Source: Candidatus Obscuribacter sp. (GTDB lineage Bacteria > Cyanobacteriota > Vampirovibrionia > Obscuribacterales > Obscuribacteraceae). From it: a stretch of 64,000 nt of DNA. Shown here piece after piece: positions 1-6,976 of this stretch; the stretch's first letter is position 1; the number at the start of each line of letters is the position of its first letter. The stretch covers positions 6,956,620 through 7,020,619 of the forward strand of contig JADJQZ010000001.1 of assembly GCA_016712465.1 (NCBI GenBank). Reading direction: 5' to 3'. The position numbers and the translations under genes are program-made. The notes below the pieces were generated by a model. That model saw only the letters and a list, made by a program, of their open reading frames with translations. It was not told the origin of the DNA and did not search any database.

Positions 1-47
1 TTTAACCGCACCGCCCGCTGAGGTGGTGCAGAATCGAGAGACAAACC

Positions 48-932
48 ATGAGTACCAACTCTGAAACTACCCCTGTCACCCCGGCGGCAGGCGCTGAGGC
101 GCCCGCTATCGCCACTCCCAATGCTGACAAGCCCAAGGGTAAGACCCTGGACGAGCAGCTCAAGGAGTTGCAGATCGCCGAGGCTCGTTTGCGTGTCGAG
201 AAGGCACGCACCGACAAGACCACCGCCGCTCAGGAAGCCGGATTGAAGCTGGATTTGACTCGCACGCAGTTGCGCAGCGCCCAGCTCGATCTGGAAAAGA
301 AGGAGCGTGAGGCCGCTCGGGAGAAGGCTTCGGCCGACGAGAACCTCACTTACACCTTCTATGACGGCGTCACCGACGAGAGCATCAAGCCTTCCTTGCA
401 GAAGCTTGGTGACTGGAATCGGCGCTTCCCCGGCAAGCCCATCACCGTCATCGTCAACTCGCCCGGCGGGTCGGTGCTGGCCGGTCTGGCGCTCTACGAC
501 TACCTGCAGAAGCTGCGCGCTGACGGTCACCACATCACGGTGATCTGCTTCGGCATGGCTGCCTCCATGGGCGGCATTCTCCTGCAGGCCGGCGACAAGC
601 GCATGCTCGGTGCCAACGCCAAGGTCCTCATTCATGCCGTGTCGGGCGGTACCATCGGTACCGTTCACGCCATGGAAGACCGGGTGGCCTTCTCGCGTAA
701 CCTCTGGGAGGGTCTGAAGAAGATTCTGGCCACCCGCTCGGTCTTGAACGAGGCCGAGATCGAGGAACGCGCTCACCGTAAGGACTGGTGGCTCGATGCC
801 GACGAGGCTATTGCTCTGGGCTTTGCCGACGAGATCGTGCCGGCACCTGCTTTTGCCGGTGCCAAGCCGAAGGCTCAGGTCAAGGTTCAGTCCGGCAAGA
901 GCCGTCGCCGTCGCGGACGCAGCGGTAAGTAA
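48..932 (+). CDS. ClpP-like (S14-type) serine protease with coiled-coil N-terminus
   Basis: A 294-residue ClpP/crotonase-fold protease. The core runs from about residue 100 to 265. The nucleophile region GMAASMGG places the catalytic serine at Ser173, LIHAVSGG gives His196 and RKDWWLDADEA gives Asp246; the 23- and 50-residue spacings match the ClpP triad. The NSPGGS strand motif lies near residue 138. Unlike housekeeping ClpP (about 195-205 residues), it has a roughly 95-residue Ala/Thr/Lys/Glu-rich N-terminal extension predicted to be coiled coil, and a C-terminal basic tail SRRRRGRSGK. No ClpX or ClpA gene is adjacent. It could be a specialised ClpP paralogue or a SppA/prohead-like peptidase. 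The ATG follows a GAGAGAC Shine-Dalgarno-like stretch. Fold and triad are confident; partner and substrates are unknown. Confidence 0.85.
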   Translation: MSTNSETTPVTPAAGAEAPAIATPNADKPKGKTLDEQLKELQIAEARLRVEKARTDKTTAAQEAGLKLDLTRTQLRSAQLDLEKKEREAAREKASADENLTYTFYDGVTDESIKPSLQKLGDWNRRFPGKPITVIVNSPGGSVLAGLALYDYLQKLRADGHHITVICFGMAASMGGILLQAGDKRMLGANAKVLIHAVSGGTIGTVHAMEDRVAFSRNLWEGLKKILATRSVLNEAEIEERAHRKDWWLDADEAIALGFADEIVPAPAFAGAKPKAQVKVQSGKSRRRRGRSGK

Positions 933-1532
933 TTCGGGGAGGGCTCTAACTGGGCTCTCCTTGAACTTTGTTCCGGGAGGGGGTGCGCTTTCACAGGCGC
1001 ACCCCCTTTTTGTTCGGAAGTATTAGCAAATATAGTGGAGCCTGAAAAGGGCACCTCTGGCAGTGGCATGATCCTGCTGCTTCTTTCGCCTTCCGTTTGT
1101 TTTATCGTGACTTTATCGTGGCACCAGATCTGCCGAATCTCCGCTCGGTCGGGAGACTTTGACATGTCGGCCGAACTGATTACTTTGGGAATGGTGGTGT
1201 TTGCCGCAAAACTTCGATTAAACGAGTTGTTTCTGCTTCTCTTGCACCATAGTGTACTGGGTGAAACCTTGTTTTTACTTTCGTCGGAGTCAGTCCGTAG
1301 AATTTGCAACTAGAGCCAAGCAGACGCTAGAAATCAACCCTCTTTGAGCAATAACCAGCTTTCTGGAGTTGTGCGCGCCTCATTCTTCCGGCAAGGTCTC
1401 TTTCAGGCAACAAGATCGTCAGTCAAAAAAGGTTCCAGATGGTTCACCGGCCGGGCGGCTTCGGAGGGTTGTCAGCCCTGCGGAACGGTTGCAACCAGAC
1501 AATTTAATTCTCGTTTTTACTATGGTGCGTAT
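933..1532. other. Gap between the ClpP-like gene and the LRR gene
   Basis: Apart from the terminator at 979-1011 I see no convincing gene here. An open frame at 1035-1313 has low-complexity hydrophobic content and no ribosome binding site. The LRR gene's frame stays open upstream to a TTG at 1344, but that stretch does not look like protein. Confidence 0.5.
979..1011 (+). terminator. Rho-independent terminator after the ClpP-like gene
   Basis: A perfect 10-bp GC-rich stem (979-988 with 997-1006) with an 8-nt loop is followed by five T residues. It lies 47 bases after the stop codon of the ClpP-like gene. Confidence 0.9.
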
Positions 1533-2564
1533 ATGAATTACTTGAAGTTTAGTTCTAATCAAGAGTTAAGAGCTTACATCGAAGGCCTTGCCGCTTCCAA
1601 TCCCACAGAGTTTTGTATGAAGGAGAGCCCGGCTGTAACGGAGTTGCCTCCCCTGCCGGCTTCCATCACACACCTTGAAATTGTGAACTGTCCGGAACTC
1701 TGGCATGTGCCAAAATTGCCTAAGTCCCTAACGTTTCTCCGTTTATACAAATGCGGCGGTCTCACCGAACTGCCGAGACTACCGGCATCGCTGGTGGAGC
1801 TTTGTCTTGAAAAGTGCGATGGAATCAGGCATCTTAGATACTTGCCGACCGCTCTCAGGAAATTGCGCATTGGTTGTGCCAGGCTGGTGCAGTCGCCGAG
1901 GTTGCCGGCGTCTCTTCAGTTATTGGAGTTAGATGGCTGTGATGGGCTTTCTGCCGTCCCAAAACTGCCTGCCGGCTTGCTTGCGCTTGAGGTAAGGGCT
2001 TGCCCGAACTTGAGCAGAATACCTGCGCTACCTGAGTCTCTTGAGCTTCTATCGATAATTGCATGTTCTCAAGTCATTGGCTTGCCTGCCTTGCCAGCCG
2101 GAGTGCAGCGCTTTGAGCTGAGGCAATGCGCTCAAGTGCGGTCTTTGCCTGAATGGCCTGCGGCTTTGCGGTCACTCGATCTTTTTGCTTGCCCGGCTCT
2201 TGTGGATTTGCCTGAATTTCCCGAGGGTTTGTCCGAGTTAACTCTTCTTGACTGTTCTGCCGTGGCCGTACTTCCCGCACTGCCGTCTTCTCTCAAGTCT
2301 TGTATTTTACGAGCTTGCCGGGCGCCGAAATTGTTTTCGACCCTGCCGCAGTCTCTTACTTCCTTGCTGGTGATAGACAGTGCCATAGCAGAATTGCCCG
2401 CACTGCCAGCCGCTCTTAAGTCGATGCTGGTAGAAAAATGCCCCAATCTATCGCGCTTGCCGAAACTGCCGGATTCACTGCAAAGCCTGATCATCAGAGA
2501 CTGTGCCGGGCTCTACCCGAACCAGAAACTGATTTTAGGAAGTCTTGAAATTCGCCTTGAATAG
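1533..2564 (+). CDS. Leucine-rich-repeat protein with 21-residue Cys-containing repeats
   Basis: About 343 residues made almost wholly of some 14 tandem repeats of about 21 residues. The consensus is LPxSLxxLxLxxCxxLxxLP. The repeat length and LPxxLxxL start resemble the 20-21-residue bacterial LRRs of the IpaH/SspH/YopM effector class, but the usual Asn ladder position is mostly Cys. There is no signal peptide, membrane segment or E3-ligase (NEL) domain; the C-terminus ends just after the last repeat. I prefer the ATG at 1533 because the sequence becomes protein-like there (MNYLKFSSNQELRAYI forms an N-cap). A TTG at 1344 in the same frame would add 63 unlikely residues. The role is probably protein-protein interaction; the partner is unknown. 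Confidence 0.75.
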   Translation: MNYLKFSSNQELRAYIEGLAASNPTEFCMKESPAVTELPPLPASITHLEIVNCPELWHVPKLPKSLTFLRLYKCGGLTELPRLPASLVELCLEKCDGIRHLRYLPTALRKLRIGCARLVQSPRLPASLQLLELDGCDGLSAVPKLPAGLLALEVRACPNLSRIPALPESLELLSIIACSQVIGLPALPAGVQRFELRQCAQVRSLPEWPAALRSLDLFACPALVDLPEFPEGLSELTLLDCSAVAVLPALPSSLKSCILRACRAPKLFSTLPQSLTSLLVIDSAIAELPALPAALKSMLVEKCPNLSRLPKLPDSLQSLIIRDCAGLYPNQKLILGSLEIRLE

Positions 2565-3169
2565 CCTGTTGGATCGCGACCGATTCGCTCATTGCATGGG
2601 CTGGTAATTAGTGTGACGCCGGTGGCCAGGTTGGAAACTCCAGTCCTGTCTATCGGTGTCTCTTCTGCTAGGCGTCGCTTCTGCTATTTGATTAGGGCAG
2701 GGCTGCCACAGGATGTTGAAAATGAGTCCCCAACAGCTGCCTGTGGTTTTTTTGCCAGGTAGTAGTAGACTGGTCGGCTAGTTTGCTCCTATGTGGATCT
2801 CAGACGCCGCTTTGATGGCCGCAATTGGCCGGCAAGTGTGGCGAAACTCTGTTGTTGTGCGGGCCGGTTGTGTGAATTGGTCTGAGACAATTTCATGAGC
2901 GCTATTACAGTGCTGCTAAATAAGCAGAGATCTGTTCATTATCTTGTTGCTCTTGATAACCAGGCTTTGCTACGAGCATTTGTATATCCCTAATTTTCCA
3001 AGCTTTGTAAAAGCAATTCAAAAACGTTCTCCTTCATTGTCTCTGTCGTTCTCGTGCAGTTCTAAGCTGCCGGTGACGGGCCGCGCTTTGTCTGGAGACC
3101 AACCTGACCTGCCTTTCGTTTTCCGACCGTGGGGCTGGTCTTTTTCTAATTGTCGGTGAGGATTGTATT
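2565..3169. other. Gap between LRR gene and membrane-protein gene
   Basis: It holds the terminator at 2706-2753. No gene is convincing; an open frame at 2944-3159 lacks a ribosome binding site and any domain character. The promoter of the following gene probably lies in the A/T-richer stretch around 2920-3040, but I cannot pick clear boxes. Confidence 0.4.
2706..2753 (+). terminator. Probable terminator downstream of the LRR gene
   Basis: CCACAGG (2706-2712) pairs with CCTGTGG (2740-2746). A secondary GTTG/CAAC pairing sits inside, and seven T residues follow directly. It lies about 140 bases beyond the LRR stop codon. Confidence 0.6.
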
Positions 3170-3685
3170 ATGAACACTTCTTCAGTATTGTCAGTCGAAC
3201 TGTTGGTTGTCGCCTTTGTCGTAGTCGCTCTGTGCTTGTTTGGGCAACGCATGAAGTTGGTGCACATCTGGAAAGCCGAACACCTCTGGGAATTGGCCGG
3301 CAAGATAGGTGTCTCGGGTTTCCTGGGTCTGGTGCTCAGCTATCTCTTCAGCTTCAACGGGGCTGATGCGGGCTATGGTCTGGCCAGTAGCGCCTTGTTC
3401 ATGGTCTGGTTGTTGCCCTTTGTGTTGCATGACTTCGTAGCGGAGTGGCCAAGCGACAAGCTGTACTGGCAAGAAAAAGCGGCGAAGGCTTCAGCCTTGC
3501 GGTCTCTTTTGGTTCTCGCTTTCAGCCTGGTTTTGCTGAGCGGTGGTGTGTACTTCGGTGCCCTCAACTCATCCTGGTCATCCTCTGCCGGCTCCATTAC
3601 CCTGGTTATGCTCGCTGTTGTGGCAGCTGCCGTGATCTGGCTGTCCGCTCATTTCGAGAAGGTGAGTCACGAACTCTGGGGCTGA
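3170..3685 (+). CDS. Small multi-span membrane protein, unknown function
   Basis: A 171-residue protein with four hydrophobic segments (about residues 6-24, 46-62, 72-92, 109-130) and a fifth near 143-160. The charged tail is short (HFEKVSHELWG). A GTGAGGA Shine-Dalgarno sequence lies about ten bases before the ATG. A terminator separates it from the phosphate transporter gene, so it is probably its own transcript. I do not recognise the family. The aromatic and charged residues between segments 3 and 4 (DFVAEWPSDKLYWQEK) form the largest loop. Confidence 0.7.
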   Translation: MNTSSVLSVELLVVAFVVVALCLFGQRMKLVHIWKAEHLWELAGKIGVSGFLGLVLSYLFSFNGADAGYGLASSALFMVWLLPFVLHDFVAEWPSDKLYWQEKAAKASALRSLLVLAFSLVLLSGGVYFGALNSSWSSSAGSITLVMLAVVAAAVIWLSAHFEKVSHELWG

Positions 3686-3716
3686 TTACCACCTCGCCTC
3701 AATTCCGAATCTGACT

Positions 3717-3748
3717 GACGGCTGCACTTTTGAGGCAGCCGTCTTTTT
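3717..3748 (+). terminator. Rho-independent terminator
   Basis: A perfect 9-bp stem (3717-3725 with 3735-3743) is followed by TTTTT. It lies 31 bases after the membrane-protein stop codon and just 24 bases before the start of the PiT gene, so the downstream operon probably needs a promoter very near or overlapping this hairpin, or receives readthrough. Confidence 0.9.
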
Positions 3749-3771
3749 AACCATACAAGAGAAAATAAGCA

Positions 3772-4974
3772 ATGACAAATGACACAAGAGATTCAAACCC
3801 TCGAAAGGGACGCTCCTTTCTCCTTCTGACTGGACAGATGGTGCTGGTTATTTTTCTGGCCATATTTGTTCTGGCGGCGGCAATGATCTACGGACCATCA
3901 CTTCTGCTCAGCTTCGAGCGCTTGCCACTGGTGATGCAGATCGGGGTGCTTTGCATTGGGTTGGCCATTGCCTTCGATTTCGTGAACGGATTTCACGACA
4001 CGGCCAATGCCGTAGCCACAGTAATTTATTCGGGGGCACTACCGGCCTGGCTGGCTATCCTGATGAGTGCCGTGCTCAATTATGCCGGTGCCATGACTGT
4101 CGGCACTTCCGTGGCCGAGTTCATCGCCACCACCATTCCCAGAGATGTGGTCAGTGGGCCGATGATTCTGGCAACTCTACTGGCAGGGCTCACCTGGAAT
4201 TTACTCACCTGGTGGAAAGGCTTGCCGGTCTCCAGCACCCACTGCCTCTTAGGAAGCCTGGCTGGAGCTGGTTTCGCCGTTGCCGGGCTGAATGGTTTCA
4301 GTCATCCGGCGGTCTTGAAAGCGCTTGCAGCCTTGATCGTTTCGCCTATCATCGGCTTTGTGTTGGCTTTCATTTTTGCCAAATGCATGGACTTCCTGGT
4401 CAGGCATCTGTCCGGCAAGACAACCAGTAACGGTGTGGAGATCGCGCGGCAATCGAAAGTCTGGCGCCTGATCTTCAAGGGCTTGCAGATTGCTACTTCC
4501 GCCAGCGTCAGCTTTTCCCACGGCGCCAATGACGGGCAGAAAACAATGGGTCTCATTACCCTCATTCTCGGCACCATCTTCGTTTCCTACGGCTACTCGG
4601 TAGGGATTGTGCCTGATTGGGTGAAGGTATCGGCAGCACTGGCCATCGGACTTGGCACTGCCATTGGTGGTGGTCGGGTGATTCGCACCGTGGGTGAGAA
4701 ACTCTCGGCTCGAGCCATTGATCCTGTTCAGGGTTGTGCCGCCGAGTTCACTACGGCAATGACCGTGCTCTATGCCTCCAAGCTGGGTGTGCCCGCCAGT
4801 ACTACCCATGTGCTGACCTCCAGTGTGGTGGGCAGCAGTATCAGTCTGCACGGAAAGCAATTCGCCAATTGGAGCACCATGAAGAAAGTCGGTCTGGCCT
4901 GGCTTGTCACCTTACCCTTCACGGCTTTACTGGCCGGTGGATTTCATTTTCTCCTTTCCAGCGTGCTCACCTGA
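3772..4974 (+). CDS. pitA: PiT-family inorganic phosphate transporter
   Basis: A 400-residue PiT (SLC20-type) permease. The two inverted family signatures are both present: FDFVNGFHDTANAVAT near residues 65-80 and FSHGANDGQKTMGLI near residues 246-260. About ten membrane spans are visible, with a central hydrophilic loop around residues 205-235. PiT carriers take up metal-phosphate or phosphate with protons (or sodium) and have low affinity but high capacity. The gene opens a nine-gene operon that also encodes a PknG-type kinase pathway and ends with a PstS-like lipoprotein, which ties that pathway to phosphate. No PhoU-like gene is adjacent, which is unusual for pit. The start has a short AGAGAAAATAAGCA leader. 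Confidence 0.93.
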   Translation: MTNDTRDSNPRKGRSFLLLTGQMVLVIFLAIFVLAAAMIYGPSLLLSFERLPLVMQIGVLCIGLAIAFDFVNGFHDTANAVATVIYSGALPAWLAILMSAVLNYAGAMTVGTSVAEFIATTIPRDVVSGPMILATLLAGLTWNLLTWWKGLPVSSTHCLLGSLAGAGFAVAGLNGFSHPAVLKALAALIVSPIIGFVLAFIFAKCMDFLVRHLSGKTTSNGVEIARQSKVWRLIFKGLQIATSASVSFSHGANDGQKTMGLITLILGTIFVSYGYSVGIVPDWVKVSAALAIGLGTAIGGGRVIRTVGEKLSARAIDPVQGCAAEFTTAMTVLYASKLGVPASTTHVLTSSVVGSSISLHGKQFANWSTMKKVGLAWLVTLPFTALLAGGFHFLLSSVLT

Positions 4975-4999
4975 GCCGCCCTCTTGAGGAGGATTTCGT

Positions 5000-5698
5000 A
5001 TGACTGACGCAGATGTGAGCAAAGGAGTGCAAATCTTCACTTTGCCGGAACTTTTGCAGTATTTTCAGGCGCAGCCCAAGAGCCGCCGTTTGATTGTAAT
5101 GGCCGGACCCCAGGGTTCCGGCAAGAGCTATCTGGCCAAGCGCTTGAAGCGGTTGCGCAGTGATGATTGCGGCTATCGTCTCTTCAAACGCTTGAGCGCC
5201 GATAAGCTCAAGAAGCGTTCGCCCTGGCTCACCGATGCTGAGGCGGAGCGTGAGTACATGACTGCGCTCAAACGTAGTCTGGAGAACGGTCATAACATAG
5301 TGGACGACAATCTAAATGCCAGTGACTGGGTGCGCAAGAAGGTCATTGACCTGGCCCGCAATCATGGCTATGAGGATATCTCCATCGTCTACATCGATCT
5401 TCCCCTGGCTCGCTGCCTGTCTAGAAATGCGGCACGGAGTAGACCGACCGCCGACTGGATAGTCAGGAAAGTGTGGGAAAAGTTTTACCGGGATGGATTG
5501 CCGCAAGCCAGTGAGGCTGAGGTGATTCGCATCAAGCCTCTGGATGACCGGGTTAGCTACGAGCTTTCCGTCACGGAGTATAAACCAACGTCAACGGTTG
5601 CACCTTCCGGTAAGTCGCCGAAGGTTGGTCTTCCCGTTGCCTTCTTTCAACGTGTATTACGGTTCTGGCGCGCCTTAACAAAAAGCCTGAACCGCTAA
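5000..5698 (+). CDS. P-loop kinase of the zeta-toxin/AAA_33 type
   Basis: A 232-residue protein with a Walker A motif GPQGSGKS (residues 36-43). SADKLKKRSPWLTDAEAEREY and then a NGHNIVDDNLNASDWVRKK region with the Walker-B-like DDN follow. This layout (P-loop, Asp-bearing strand, Arg-rich lid ARSRPTADW) matches zeta-toxin, AAA_33 and polynucleotide-kinase-like small-molecule kinases. The substrate cannot be deduced. An AGGAGG Shine-Dalgarno sits nine bases before the ATG, 25 bases after pit. No antitoxin-like partner is next to it, so a toxin role is unlikely; a metabolite kinase or regulator within the operon is more plausible. Confidence 0.75.
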   Translation: MTDADVSKGVQIFTLPELLQYFQAQPKSRRLIVMAGPQGSGKSYLAKRLKRLRSDDCGYRLFKRLSADKLKKRSPWLTDAEAEREYMTALKRSLENGHNIVDDNLNASDWVRKKVIDLARNHGYEDISIVYIDLPLARCLSRNAARSRPTADWIVRKVWEKFYRDGLPQASEAEVIRIKPLDDRVSYELSVTEYKPTSTVAPSGKSPKVGLPVAFFQRVLRFWRALTKSLNR

Positions 5699-5716
5699 TT
5701 CTTAGAAGAGCAGATT

Positions 5717-6976
5717 ATGTTATCTACAAACGAAGTTGAAAACCAACTTGTACAGTGGGAGACGGATATCAGGCAGGCCGTGGCAAATGTCACGGAGTTG
5801 GAAAATCTGTCTACCTACCAGATTATTTGCCAGCGCAAGGTGCCAGCCGAAAATTTGGCTGGTGTGAGCCGGGCTAAGGTAGAACCCCTTGTTGCCGACA
5901 TGAAACAGATGTGGCCGCACTTGAGCCTGGTGATCAGCACCGTGCAGGAAGCACGCAAGCTGAAGAACAGCAGCCGGCGCCTCAGTGACAGGGATTTGAA
6001 TGAAATTGACCGGCTGTTGAACGGGCAGTCCATAAAGTTGCCCGACACCATTGTGCCGCTCCAGAAGAGGGGGCTTGTCTCGGCTGCATCTCAGGCTAAC
6101 TACATTTCGCCCCGGGCCCTTTTGAATTCCCTGGTGGGTGTTTTTACGGCTGTTCGGGATGTGATGTTTACCATTGATGAAATCTGGACGGTCAGTCAGG
6201 CGGCATTTGACCAGCAGGAGAAGGAACTGAACGCCGTCCGGACGCTAGTGCAAACACTGGCAGCCGTGGATGAAAACAAGCAACTGGCCAGGCTTGACCA
6301 GTTGTTGGCGGAGGCTCGGCGAATAAGCCTATCTGATCCCCTCGCTTATGCCGAGCAAGCCGATAATCCGCTGGCAGGCGAGCTGGCCGCTTTGCAAGGG
6401 CGTCTGCAAGCTTTACAGGAAGCCAGGAAAGACCTGGCCGCTACTGTCACCAGGGCACAAGAGAAGCTGCGGCAAATCGAAGCTGAGGATGCCGAGCTGA
6501 GCAACTTGAAATTGGAAGTGGAGGACGCCATCAGTAATGGCCCGGCGTTGGCGCGCAGCGATATGACTCTGGCGCGCTTGCAAGAGTGGCAGGGCCGGAT
6601 TGTAGCCGAAACGGAACCGGACAAAGTGCTGGCGCATTTGAACCAGTGGTTTGCCAAAGCTGAGCAATTTCAGGGCGAAACCCGCTCTCTGACCGAGCTG
6701 GCTAAAAGCGTGTTGGAAGAGCGGCAGATGCTCAAGAGTCGCGTCAAAGCTTACAAAAATACAGCCGGTCGAAGCACCTACAAAGGTGTGGTCATGCTGG
6801 AGGAAGCTGAGTTTAGCAGGCTTTGCCTGTGCGCCGACCAGGCCCTGGCTCGCCCCACCGACATGAAGGCGGCCTGCAAAGCCGTCAACGACGTACACGG
6901 TCGCCTGCGCAGCCTGGAGCAATGGGAGGCGGAGGACAAAGGTAGTAACCAAACTTCAAAGAGTGAGAACGTATGA
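5717..6976 (+). CDS. Coiled-coil protein upstream of PknG, unknown function
   Basis: A 419-residue soluble protein, almost entirely helical and rich in Leu, Ala, Glu, Gln and Arg. Long heptad-like stretches occupy about residues 170-260 (for example LAALQGRLQALQEARKDLAA) and 315-350. It has no signal peptide, membrane span or recognised catalytic motif. It overlaps the next gene by four bases (ATGA), so it is translationally coupled to the PknG-like kinase. That coupling suggests it works with the kinase, perhaps as a scaffold or substrate. I do not recognise the family. Confidence 0.75.
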   Translation: MLSTNEVENQLVQWETDIRQAVANVTELENLSTYQIICQRKVPAENLAGVSRAKVEPLVADMKQMWPHLSLVISTVQEARKLKNSSRRLSDRDLNEIDRLLNGQSIKLPDTIVPLQKRGLVSAASQANYISPRALLNSLVGVFTAVRDVMFTIDEIWTVSQAAFDQQEKELNAVRTLVQTLAAVDENKQLARLDQLLAEARRISLSDPLAYAEQADNPLAGELAALQGRLQALQEARKDLAATVTRAQEKLRQIEAEDAELSNLKLEVEDAISNGPALARSDMTLARLQEWQGRIVAETEPDKVLAHLNQWFAKAEQFQGETRSLTELAKSVLEERQMLKSRVKAYKNTAGRSTYKGVVMLEEAEFSRLCLCADQALARPTDMKAACKAVNDVHGRLRSLEQWEAEDKGSNQTSKSENV

